Shown piece by piece: positions 1 through 7,612 of a stretch of DNA of 64,000 bases. Numbering within the stretch: the first letter of the stretch is position 1; each line of letters begins with the position of its first letter. The notes below the pieces were generated by a model, which was not told the DNA's origin, did not search any database, and saw only the letters and a list, made by a program, of their open reading frames with translations. The stretch covers positions 30,940 through 94,939 of the forward strand of contig JBLIML010000002.1 of assembly GCA_047638675.1 (NCBI GenBank), in the 5' to 3' direction. A program made the translations under genes and the position numbers. This DNA comes from WLWS01 sp047638675 (GTDB lineage: Bacteria; Pseudomonadota; Gammaproteobacteria; Eutrophobiales; Eutrophobiaceae).

Positions 1-244
1 CCTGCCACAACTCGGCGGGCTGTACACCAGACATGAGAATTTCCTGCGCACCGGTGTTATCCATTTCCTCCCTGACAATGCCCTCTACCTTGCGTAAGAC
101 CCGTAATCCCATCGGTAGCCAGGTATAAATACCAGCGGCTAATTGCCGAACAAGTCCGGCTCGCAACATCAGTTGATGGCTGACGATCTCGGCATCTGCC
201 GGTGCTTCTCTTTGGGTGGCGAGCAATATTTGTGATGTGCGCAT
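1..244 (-). CDS. proS: Prolyl-tRNA synthetase, N-terminal fragment (runs off window)
   Basis: The enzyme charges tRNA-Pro with proline in the cytoplasm. Reading the minus strand from the ATG at 244-242 gives MRTSQILLATQREAPADAE, followed by SHQLMLRAGLVRQLAAG and YTWLPMGLRVLRKVE. This is the conserved opening of bacterial-type ProS, with the class II motif 1 region beginning near residue 40. Only about 81 codons lie in the window and the frame is still open at base 1, so the truncation is the window edge and not damage. The gene is divergent from ilvI, with about 195 bases between the two starts. Identification is by family resemblance recalled from known ProS sequences and is strong. Confidence 0.93.
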   Translation of the reverse strand, partial: MRTSQILLATQREAPADAEIVSHQLMLRAGLVRQLAAGIYTWLPMGLRVLRKVEGIVREEMDNTGAQEILMSGVQPAELWQ

Positions 245-439
245 GCTTGTCTAAGTTCGTGTCATTCTAAAGGAGGCGTATGTTACCGTGGGGCAAATCA
301 AAAGTAGAGATAAAACTAAAGTGCAGTTCAGAGCGAATTTAGTCGCAATTTGTGCAAAGCACAACTTGACTTCAGCCATGAAAATCAGTAGCTTGCAGTA
401 GTTTGTCTGTAGGCAAAATCATTGTATTGAGAATACGAC
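245..439. promoter_or_regulatory. Divergent proS / ilvI intergenic region
   Basis: These 195 bases separate two divergent starts and must carry both promoters. On the plus strand a TTGACT hexamer at 366-371 could be a -35 box for ilvI, but the matching -10 region (about 389-394, TAGCTT) is poor. No leader peptide rich in Val, Leu or Ile codons and no strong terminator hairpin were seen, so classical ilv attenuation is not supported here. The assignment of the promoter hexamers is tentative. Confidence 0.3.
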
Positions 440-2167
440 GTGAGTAAATCAAAAGAAATATTACGTGGAGCAGAAATATTTACGCGCGCTCTGAAAGACG
501 AGGGCGTGGAGTATATTTTTGGCTACCCGGGTGGCGCGGTGTTACATATCTATGATGCCCTGTTCAAGCAGGATGATGTCAAGCATATTCTCACGCGTCA
601 CGAACAGGGAGCGGCGCACGCCGCCGATGGATACGCGCGCGCGACGGGTAAGCCTGGCGTGGTACTTGTCACCTCCGGACCTGGCGCGACAAACATCGTC
701 ACGGGCATAGCCACCGCACATATGGATTCCATTCCGATGGTGGTGTTCACAGGTCAAGTGGCTACCAATATGATCGGTAACGATACCTTCCAGGAAGTTG
801 ACGCAGTTGGCATCACACGACCCTGTGTAAAGCACAATTTTCTGGTTAACGACGTCAGCGAATTGGCTAGCACCATTAAAAAGGCGTTTTATATCGCCAG
901 TAGTGGAAGACCAGGACCTGTGCTGGTGGATTTGCCAAAGGATATAACGGCAGAATCCTGTGTCTACGAATACCCGGCAGCGCTGGATATCCGATCCTAC
1001 AAGCCAGCCGTAAAAGGCCATCCACGACAGATAAAAAAAGCCATAGACCTGATTGTTTCGGCAAAAAAACCGATGATCTACAGCGGCGGTGGAGCTGTGC
1101 TGGCTGAAGCAAACAAGGAGCTGACTCAGTTCGCACAATCGTTGGGCTATCCCATCACCAATACTCTCATGGGTCTGGGTGCCTATCCAGCTACCGACAA
1201 ACAGTTTATTGGCATGCTCGGTATGCATGGCACTTATGAAGCGAACATGGCCATGCATCACTGTGATGTTTTGATTGCCATTGGTGCGCGTTTCGATGAT
1301 CGGGTAACAGGTGATCTTGAAAAGTTTTGCCCTTATGCAAAAATTGTTCAGATTGACGTTGATCCATCCTCCATTTCTAAAAATGTACCCGTTGATATCC
1401 CCATCGTAGGTGATGTTAAAAGTGTATTGACAGATATGAATGTTGTTCTCAAGGAGAGTAAAAAGCAGGTAGACAAGAAGTCATTGAAGGCGTGGTGGAA
1501 GCAGATCAATGAATGGCAGGCGATGGATTGTCTGCGATTCGATCGTAAAAGCGAGGTCATAAAGCCACAGTATGTTGTTGAAAAACTTTATGAGCTGACC
1601 GGGGGAGATGCTTACGTCACATCGGACGTTGGTCAGCACCAGATGTGGGCTGCACAATTTTACAAGTTTGATAAACCCAGGCGTTGGATAAATTCCGGTG
1701 GCCTCGGCACTATGGGTTTCGGTTTACCTGCGGCTTTCGGCGTGCAACTTGCGTTTCCTGACGAAGTTGTGTGTTGCATCACTGGCGAGGCATCTTTGGT
1801 GATGTGTATCCAGGAATTGTCGACCTGTTTGCAATATGGAACGCCCGTGAAGATTATCAACCTGAACAATGGTTATATGGGTATGGTGCGTCAGTGGCAG
1901 GAATTTTTCTACGATAAACGTTATTCACACTCCTATTTCGAAGCGCTGCCGGATTTCGTCAAGTTGGCAGAGGCTTTTGGGCACGTTGGTATGCGCGTTG
2001 AGAAGACCGCTGATGTTGAGGGTGCACTTAAGGACGCACTGGCAATGAAAGACAGGCTCGTGTTAATGGATTTCATGACGGACAAAACTGAGAACGTCTA
2101 CCCCATGATAGCCGCGGGTAAGGGCCAGCATGAAATGCATCTGACGACGGAAAGGGAACTGGCATGA
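440..2167 (+). CDS. ilvI: Acetolactate synthase large subunit (AHAS, IlvI type)
   Basis: It condenses two pyruvates to acetolactate, or pyruvate with 2-oxobutyrate to acetohydroxybutyrate, the first common step of Val, Leu and Ile synthesis. It needs ThDP, Mg2+ and FAD. The 575-residue length is normal. The catalytic Glu sits in HEQGAAHAADGYARATG (Glu about 55), and the C-terminal ThDP/metal motif reads TGEASLVMCIQELST near residue 449. That motif has GE where the textbook motif has GD, a substitution recalled from other gammaproteobacterial AHAS enzymes. The start is GTG at 440; there is no strong Shine-Dalgarno. The stop overlaps the ilvH start (ATGA), so the two subunits are translationally coupled. 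Confidence 0.96.
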   Translation: MSKSKEILRGAEIFTRALKDEGVEYIFGYPGGAVLHIYDALFKQDDVKHILTRHEQGAAHAADGYARATGKPGVVLVTSGPGATNIVTGIATAHMDSIPMVVFTGQVATNMIGNDTFQEVDAVGITRPCVKHNFLVNDVSELASTIKKAFYIASSGRPGPVLVDLPKDITAESCVYEYPAALDIRSYKPAVKGHPRQIKKAIDLIVSAKKPMIYSGGGAVLAEANKELTQFAQSLGYPITNTLMGLGAYPATDKQFIGMLGMHGTYEANMAMHHCDVLIAIGARFDDRVTGDLEKFCPYAKIVQIDVDPSSISKNVPVDIPIVGDVKSVLTDMNVVLKESKKQVDKKSLKAWWKQINEWQAMDCLRFDRKSEVIKPQYVVEKLYELTGGDAYVTSDVGQHQMWAAQFYKFDKPRRWINSGGLGTMGFGLPAAFGVQLAFPDEVVCCITGEASLVMCIQELSTCLQYGTPVKIINLNNGYMGMVRQWQEFFYDKRYSHSYFEALPDFVKLAEAFGHVGMRVEKTADVEGALKDALAMKDRLVLMDFMTDKTENVYPMIAAGKGQHEMHLTTERELA

Positions 2168-2655
2168 GGCATATCTTGTCCTTGCTACTGGAAAATGAGG
2201 CTGGTGCTCTCTCTCGCGTTGCGGGTCTTTTTTCCGCTCGGGCATTCAATATTGAATCCCTGACAGTCGCTGTGACTGAAGACCCATCCATGTCGCGAAT
2301 GACCATCGTCACAGTGGGGTCAGATGAGATCATCGAACAAATTACCAAGCAATTAAATAAATTGATCGATGTCATCAAGGTCGTAGACTTGAATGAAAGC
2401 GAGCACATTGAACGCGAACTCATGTTGATCAAAGTGAGTGCCGAAGGTGAGGCTAGAGAAGAGGTAAAACGTCTGGTGGAAATATTCCGCGGCAGGATAA
2501 TTGATGTAACGGAAAAAACCTACACCATTGAAATGACCGGGTCCGGGGATAAGCTGGATGCTTTTATTGAGGCATTGAACAAAAAATTGATAAAGGAAGT
2601 GGTTAGATCAGGAGTCTCCGGAATTGGTCGGGGCGACAGGGCAATTACAATTTAA
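2164..2655 (+). CDS. ilvH: Acetolactate synthase small (regulatory) subunit
   Basis: This is the regulatory subunit that binds valine through an N-terminal ACT domain and activates IlvI. The 163 residues open with MRHILSLLLENEAGALSRVAG, a textbook ACT start, and the SARAFNIESLTVA segment follows at about 24-36. A second conserved ACT-like domain covers about 80-160 (LIKVSAEGEAREEVKRLVEIFRG). The start ATG overlaps the last codon of ilvI by four bases. Seventy-seven bases later ilvC begins, in the same direction. That gap contains a perfect 12-bp palindrome, GTGCATATGCAC, at 2669-2680, whose role is unknown. Confidence 0.96.
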   Translation: MRHILSLLLENEAGALSRVAGLFSARAFNIESLTVAVTEDPSMSRMTIVTVGSDEIIEQITKQLNKLIDVIKVVDLNESEHIERELMLIKVSAEGEAREEVKRLVEIFRGRIIDVTEKTYTIEMTGSGDKLDAFIEALNKKLIKEVVRSGVSGIGRGDRAITI

Positions 2656-2732
2656 GAACACTTTGGGTGTGCATATGCACTATTTCTCAGGGCCTTTTTA
2701 ATTAACTTAGATAATTTTCGAGATACAGACAA

Positions 2733-3749
2733 ATGAATATTTATTACGACAAAGATGCTGATTTATCACTAATACAAAGCAAGAAAGTAGCGATCATAGG
2801 TTATGGCTCGCAAGGCCATGCTCACGCAAACAATTTGAAAGACTCTGGCGTTGATGTCTGTGTGGGTCTGCGCAGCGGTTCGAGTTCGGCTGCAAAAGCG
2901 AAAGCCGCGGGTATTTCTGTTAAATCAATTGAAGACGCAGTTGCGTGGGCGGATGTCGTTATGATTCTCGCGCCGGATGAGCATCAGGCAGCTCTTTATC
3001 GTGACCAGATAGCCCCAAATATCAAAAATGGTGCAGCTATGGCTTTTGCGCATGGCTTTAATATCCATTTTCAACAGATTGTGCCACGCAGTGATCTTGA
3101 CGTTATTATGATTGCCCCGAAAGGCCCCGGTCATTTAGTACGTTCCACTTATACTGAAGGCGGTGGAGTGCCTTCTCTGATTGCTGTGCATCAGGATGCT
3201 TCCGGACAGAGCAAAGAACTGGCACTTTCTTATGCCAGTGCTAACGGTGGTGGACGCGCCGGGGTAATTGAAACCAATTTTCGTGAAGAAACGGAAACCG
3301 ATTTATTCGGCGAGCAGGCAGTTCTGTGCGGCGGTATCACCGCACTTATTCAGGCAGGTTTTGAAACACTGGTGGATGCGGGATATGCACCAGAGATGGC
3401 CTACTTCGAATGTTTGCATGAAACCAAACTAATTGTGGATTTAATCTACGAGGGCGGCATCGCAAATATGCGTTATTCGATTTCCAATACTGCGGAATAT
3501 GGCGATTTTACCCGTGGTCCGCGAATCATCACTGATGAGACACGCAAGGTGATGAAGGAAATCCTTAAAGAAATCCAGACAGGTCAATTTGCCCGGGAAT
3601 TTATTCTTGAGAATCAAGGAGGCGCGGCTGTCATGAAGGCGGAACGTCGTCTTGGTCAACAACACCAAATCGAACAGGTTGGGGAAAAATTGCGTTCGAT
3701 GATGCCCTGGATTAAACGGAATCAGCTGGTGGATCAAGAAAAAAATTAG
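2733..3749 (+). CDS. ilvC: Ketol-acid reductoisomerase (class I)
   Basis: It converts acetolactate to 2,3-dihydroxyisovalerate by an Mg2+-dependent alkyl shift and NADPH reduction. The 338-residue length is that of short class I KARI. The Rossmann motif GYGSQGHAHA is at 23-32, and the phosphate-binding loop GLRSGSSS at 45-52 fits NADPH preference. The conserved catalytic His is H107 (AFAHGFNIH), and the metal ligands fall in EETETDLFGEQ with D188 and E192. It lies downstream of ilvI-ilvH in one operon and is followed at 90 bases by the psd-like gene, as in other gammaproteobacteria with an ilv-pssA-leuA cluster. Confidence 0.97.
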   Translation: MNIYYDKDADLSLIQSKKVAIIGYGSQGHAHANNLKDSGVDVCVGLRSGSSSAAKAKAAGISVKSIEDAVAWADVVMILAPDEHQAALYRDQIAPNIKNGAAMAFAHGFNIHFQQIVPRSDLDVIMIAPKGPGHLVRSTYTEGGGVPSLIAVHQDASGQSKELALSYASANGGGRAGVIETNFREETETDLFGEQAVLCGGITALIQAGFETLVDAGYAPEMAYFECLHETKLIVDLIYEGGIANMRYSISNTAEYGDFTRGPRIITDETRKVMKEILKEIQTGQFAREFILENQGGAAVMKAERRLGQQHQIEQVGEKLRSMMPWIKRNQLVDQEKN

Positions 3750-3838
3750 GGCATATGTAAGCATTATTGCTGAGCCGCCGTTCGCCGTTTTGACCATCCT
3801 TATCATTTTTGTGCTGGAAGCAGCACAAGGTCCCTGCT

Positions 3839-4492
3839 ATGTCAGGTAATGGAAATCGTCTCATTGCCAGGGAAGGTATACCAGTATTGCTTGTTTTGCT
3901 CATACTCGTACCAACCTCGCAAGTTTTTTTTGGTTTTTCCGTGTCTCTGTTTTTTATTCTGTTATTTACAATTGCTGTGCTCTTGTTCAGGGATCCGAAA
4001 TGCGAGGTGCCCGCAGCGCCGCTTGCGGTATTGAGTCCCGCCACAGGGAGGATAGTGTCGATAACGCATACCGAGGATCCCTGGTTGTCCCGTCCCGCGA
4101 TCAAAGTGCGCATTAAAATCTCTCCCTGGGATACACATATTTTACGCTGTCCAGCAGAAGGCAAGCTCATGAATCAATGGTCATCCAATGAGCAAAAAGA
4201 GGGTTTTGACAGACAATATGCCTACTGGCTTCAAACTGACGAAGGAGACGACCTGCTTTTGGCTTTGGGTATGAATAGAGCGGCGGTATTTACTCGCGTG
4301 ACGATGACCGTCGGCGAGCGCACTGGACAGGGTCAACGTTGTGGTTTTCTCTATTTCGCGGGAGTTGTTGACGTTTATCTGCCAGAAAACGCGCGCCTAA
4401 ATAGTCATGTCGGCGATCATGTAAAGTCGGGTACAGCCATTCTTGGGCGATTCACCCATAGCGATGCAGCAAGTGTTGTTGTAATAAGATAG
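3839..4492 (+). CDS. Phosphatidylserine decarboxylase-like protein lacking catalytic residues
   Basis: A 217-residue homologue of short phosphatidylserine decarboxylases. Two hydrophobic segments (about 13-30 and 34-50) are followed by LFRDPKCEVPAAPLAVLSPATG, which matches the FRDP...VVSPADG region, then SPWDTHILRCP (95-105), which matches SPFDVHVNRAP, and a C-terminal VDVYLPENARL. The two residues that matter most are gone. The Asp of SPADG is Thr69, and the FGS site that self-cleaves to form the pyruvoyl group is FAG (173-175). I infer a non-decarboxylating structural or regulatory homologue. The ATG at 3839 has AAGG about eight bases upstream, whereas the earlier GTG at 3809 has no ribosome-binding site. 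It sits between ilvC and pssA, which suggests a role connected to phosphatidylserine synthesis. Confidence 0.8.
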   Translation: MSGNGNRLIAREGIPVLLVLLILVPTSQVFFGFSVSLFFILLFTIAVLLFRDPKCEVPAAPLAVLSPATGRIVSITHTEDPWLSRPAIKVRIKISPWDTHILRCPAEGKLMNQWSSNEQKEGFDRQYAYWLQTDEGDDLLLALGMNRAAVFTRVTMTVGERTGQGQRCGFLYFAGVVDVYLPENARLNSHVGDHVKSGTAILGRFTHSDAASVVVIR

Positions 4493-4585
4493 GTTTATTT
4501 GATTGACCAATAACTAAAGCCTTATGGCATGGTGCAAGGTAAAGCTGTAATCTAATCTGAATGCAATTACACAAGCCAGCAAATT

Positions 4586-5326
4586 ATGAGTAAACGTCGA
4601 AGAGGGATATACCTCCTTCCTAATCTATTCACTACCGCGGCTTTATTCTGCGGTTTTTATGCCATCATTGCTGCCATAAACGGGCGCTATGAACCGGCAG
4701 CTATTGCCCTGTTTGTAGCGATGATTCTGGACGGTATGGATGGGCGAATCGCCAGGATGACCAACACCCAGAGCGATTTTGGCGTCCAATACGACAGTTT
4801 ATCTGACCTGATTTCTTTTGGTCTGGCTCCAGCTTTGGTGATGTACCAGTGGTCTTTGTTCTCTTTGGGCAAGATAGGTTGGCTCGCCGCCTTTGTTTAC
4901 GCGGCGACAACGGCATTGCGTCTGGCGCGCTTCAACACGCAGGCAGATACTGATGAAAAACAATTTTTCCAGGGTCTGCCCAGCCCGGCAGCTGCGGCCA
5001 TACTTGCGGGTTTTATCTGGTTAAGCGATGCCAACGATCTTTACGATGGCACAAACCTGGTATGGATTACCTTTCCTCTAACAATTGCTGCTGGGCTGTT
5101 GATGGTAAGCAATATCAGATATCACAGTTTTAAGCAGTTTGATCTTAAGGGACGTGTGCCGTTTGTGACGATTTTGGTGCTTGTAATGATTTTGGTACTG
5201 ATAGCCTTAAGACCCTCAGTGGTTCTTTTTTCACTGGCTTTTATCTACGCTTTGTCGGGACCAGTGATGACCTTGTTATTAATACGACGACACCGTGCCA
5301 AGCGTCGTCCACAGGAAGGGAAATAA
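4586..5326 (+). CDS. pssA: CDP-diacylglycerol--serine O-phosphatidyltransferase
   Basis: An integral membrane enzyme that makes phosphatidylserine from CDP-diacylglycerol and serine. The 246-residue protein contains the complete CDP-alcohol phosphatidyltransferase motif starting at D52 (DGRIAR), with G66, D70 and D74. It has several membrane helices and a basic C-terminus (RRHRAKRRPQEGK). This is the membrane-type (type II) PssA, unrelated to the phospholipase D-like PssA of E. coli. The product would normally feed Psd, yet the Psd homologue immediately upstream lacks its active site, so an authentic Psd is expected elsewhere in the genome. Confidence 0.95.
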   Translation: MSKRRRGIYLLPNLFTTAALFCGFYAIIAAINGRYEPAAIALFVAMILDGMDGRIARMTNTQSDFGVQYDSLSDLISFGLAPALVMYQWSLFSLGKIGWLAAFVYAATTALRLARFNTQADTDEKQFFQGLPSPAAAAILAGFIWLSDANDLYDGTNLVWITFPLTIAAGLLMVSNIRYHSFKQFDLKGRVPFVTILVLVMILVLIALRPSVVLFSLAFIYALSGPVMTLLLIRRHRAKRRPQEGK

Positions 5327-5539
5327 TTTTCAATTTCTGAACTTACTTTCTTAATCAGCCGATCCAATTAAGATTTAGGTTCATATTCAATCGTTAAAAA
5401 ATTAACGAAACAGGGATGTCTTTCATTGGAATAATCTTTGTGTTCCCTGGTGTAATAAATTCAGAAAGTGAAATATTAAATTGTAAGGAAAAATAATTTT
5501 GTCGTGATGACTACTTTAAAAATCTTCACCTGAATAAGG
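5327..5539. other. AT-rich intergenic region
   Basis: There are 213 bases between pssA and the membrane protein gene. The stretch is distinctly AT-rich, with short runs such as GTTAAAAAATTAAC around 5393-5406 forming a small inverted repeat. No open frame, terminator with a clear U-tract, or RNA gene could be supported. It may mark the left edge of an insertion that carried the AT-rich gene at 5540. Confidence 0.3.
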
Positions 5540-7222
5540 ATGCTCAATTCAGCTATATACAGGAACATAAAACCTATCTATTTGGACGGGTTTTATATCT
5601 CAGCCCTTTTAATATTAAACCCTGCATTCGTTTTTATTGCCTATACTCCGCGTAATTTTTATCCGGACACATTTGCCTACCTTGCAATGGCGAATGATCT
5701 ACTGCAGAACGGTTTACTCTATGTACCTTCGTGGGGGCATGTGGATGCTGCAGTCATTCTTCCTCCTGTTTACCCCCTCCTCATCGCATTAGGTAGTATT
5801 TTTACTGATAATTTATTGATCTTTGCTGAGCTACTCTCTTCATTTTCCGGAATAGCCTCAACTATAATTTTTTATTTTATTCTTAGGGAAGTTTTGGGCA
5901 GGTTTTTTTCCGTATTAACACTCTTGATAATCCAGTTAAATTATTATTATTTCAATATTAGTCTGACTCCTCTGACCGAAGCCAGTTTTTTACTAGCCTT
6001 GAGTATTTCATATTTCATTGCATTAAAAGTTGTGAGTGGAACGTCTGATGCTCGAAATAATTATGCATTTTACCTCGGCGTAGCGTGTGGTTTTACCTTC
6101 TTAACCAGGCAAATAGGCATAAGTTTACTGTTTTTTATGTTGGCGTTTATATTGTTAACAAGTCGTCCTATATTTAATCGCACAGTAATCAGACGTTCAC
6201 TTATAATTTTAGCGGGGTGGGCGATAATTTTTATCCCCTATAGTGCTTCTCTGTATTTCCAGACGGGAACGCATCCTTTTCAGCAACATATTAAGATGGG
6301 ACAATACACGATCTCCAGCACTGATAGCACTGTGCAGGAAGAAATAAAATTAATTGAAGATCTTCCTGTTACCAGCTATCGCGATATTTATGCTAAAAGA
6401 CGTTTAATGTTAAAACTTTTGCCAGACTCATCTGAAATGTATTCCAGTCTGGTAACAAAATCGGATAAAAACATTAGTGTAACAGAGTTATTTTTTGAGA
6501 ATTTTCGAAATCCGATAAGCTATTATAAAAAAGTTTTAACCAACTTTAAGCATCTAAGTGATGTGACAGGGGAAATCATGATGTTCCTTTTCCTCATTTC
6601 CTGTTTGTCGCCTCTTGTCTTGAAATATTCGTCAGATACTGATCTGAATAGATTGCTTCTGCCTTCTTTCATCCTGTTTTATTTACTATTTATATCAGGC
6701 TTTACCGATAAAATACCAAGATATGTAGTGCCGATTTTCCCATTTTGTATAATTCATGCGGTTTCTGAGTTTTATCTTATGGCGAATAAAAGGTGTAATA
6801 AAATAGTGCTTAGCCTCTTTTTTATTCTATTCACAGGTATCGCTTTAGTAAGTATGCCCCAGTCCTATCGTGAATTACCCGTTTCCAGGAAACTATATGA
6901 GTTTCAGACCGATTATTCTCAAATTCGAGATAATGTAAACGGTGAAGCTATGTTTTCTTTCGTTCCCTATAATAGCTACATGCTAGGAGGGAAATTTAGA
7001 TCCATGCCCAACGATTCCCTGGATAAAGTAGCAGAGTATGGCAGGAAAACGGGTGTGAAATGGATATTGGTTAATCGGGATAGTAGTACATTGCAAGATT
7101 TAATTTACTACGTGAATCTTGACTGGTACTTGAATCCAGCCTTACATGACCCTGAGTCCAGGCATATAAAATATTGCTGTGAGACCAAGGATGGACTGGT
7201 ATCAGTATTTGAGATTCTTTGA
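5540..7222 (+). CDS. GT-C fold / family 39-like membrane glycosyltransferase, putative
   Basis: A 560-residue polytopic membrane protein with about 11-13 hydrophobic segments. The first extracytoplasmic loop carries NFYPDTFAYLA (D43 in position for the catalytic acid of GT-C enzymes) and later ILPPVYPLLIALG (73-85). This layout is seen in dolichyl-phosphate-mannose:protein mannosyltransferase and ArnT-like families. The acceptor is unknown. A soluble tail of about 110 residues follows the last helix. The start ATG has AAGG directly adjoining it, and a stop codon lies three codons upstream in frame, so this is the earliest start. Codon use is visibly more AT-rich than pssA or leuA on either side. 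I infer horizontal acquisition into a conserved cluster. Confidence 0.65.
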   Translation: MLNSAIYRNIKPIYLDGFYISALLILNPAFVFIAYTPRNFYPDTFAYLAMANDLLQNGLLYVPSWGHVDAAVILPPVYPLLIALGSIFTDNLLIFAELLSSFSGIASTIIFYFILREVLGRFFSVLTLLIIQLNYYYFNISLTPLTEASFLLALSISYFIALKVVSGTSDARNNYAFYLGVACGFTFLTRQIGISLLFFMLAFILLTSRPIFNRTVIRRSLIILAGWAIIFIPYSASLYFQTGTHPFQQHIKMGQYTISSTDSTVQEEIKLIEDLPVTSYRDIYAKRRLMLKLLPDSSEMYSSLVTKSDKNISVTELFFENFRNPISYYKKVLTNFKHLSDVTGEIMMFLFLISCLSPLVLKYSSDTDLNRLLLPSFILFYLLFISGFTDKIPRYVVPIFPFCIIHAVSEFYLMANKRCNKIVLSLFFILFTGIALVSMPQSYRELPVSRKLYEFQTDYSQIRDNVNGEAMFSFVPYNSYMLGGKFRSMPNDSLDKVAEYGRKTGVKWILVNRDSSTLQDLIYYVNLDWYLNPALHDPESRHIKYCCETKDGLVSVFEIL

Positions 7223-7407
7223 GCCCACCCAGGTAAAGAATATGGGGCTGAATTCCTTCGCTATAACATTATGTGTATACGTCAGACATAGTGGACACAA
7301 AGACCGATATCAGCTCATTATTGCAGCCGTAGGGGATGAAATTATCAATAGCTCGAATTCTGTTGAATTTAGGGCTCAGCCTACTTGCAATATTTAAAAT
7401 AGAGGTT

Positions 7408-7512
7408 ATGCTTTTTGGCATGTTCAGCACAGAAACATCAATTCAATTGGTCTTATTGCGCCAGATAGTTCTGGCGAATGCTTCTTTGTGCCTGCTCCTG
7501 CTGCCCGGCTAG
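7408..7512 (+). CDS. leuL: leuA leader peptide (leucine-codon attenuator)
   Basis: A 34-codon frame begins at ATG 7408, with AGAGG at 7401-7405 (an in-frame ATG at 7420 has better spacing). It ends at TAG 7510-7512, 100 bases before leuA. Ten Leu codons are present, and the last nine residues read LCLLLLPG-stop, so five of the final eight sense codons are leucine (TTG, then CTG CTC CTG CTG). A leucine-rich short frame directly before 2-isopropylmalate synthase is the signature of leader-peptide attenuation. It was too short for ordinary gene calling. The ribosome stalling at these codons would lie between the two competing hairpin arms described in the next entry. Confidence 0.75.
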   Translation: MLFGMFSTETSIQLVLLRQIVLANASLCLLLLPG

Positions 7513-7612
7513 GGCACATATACATCACACATACATCATCGATCCTATTTTATTTGCGCCAGACGCCAACTAACGGTGTTGCTGGTGATGTTATATAATT
7601 CGGAGCAGAATC
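7456..7612 (+). promoter_or_regulatory. leuA attenuator: competing stem-loops
   Basis: Inside the leader frame, CGCCAGA (7459-7465) and TCTGGCG (7470-7476) form a perfect 7-bp stem with a TAGT loop. The arm TTGCGCCAGA is repeated exactly at 7554-7563, so TCTGGCG can pair either with the upstream or with the downstream copy. A second hairpin, TGCCC(7502-7506)/GGGCA(7512-7516), spans the leader stop codon. No classical GC stem followed by a U-run was found before leuA, so control may act through translation or a Rho-type mechanism instead of an intrinsic terminator. The alternative pairing is read from the sequence; its function is inferred. leuA has CGGAG about ten bases before its ATG. Confidence 0.5.

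Noticed and set aside
542..1261. 239-codon open frame on the minus strand inside ilvI
   Set aside because: It is a shadow of ilvI; the amino-acid sequence has no family character and ilvI is complete on the other strand.
2669..2680. GTGCATATGCAC palindrome between ilvH and ilvC
   Set aside because: A 12-base palindrome alone is not enough for an operator call; no second copy was seen.
7179..7397. 72-codon frame after the GT-C gene
   Set aside because: It begins inside the GT-C gene in another frame, has no ribosome-binding site, and its product shows no recognisable pattern.
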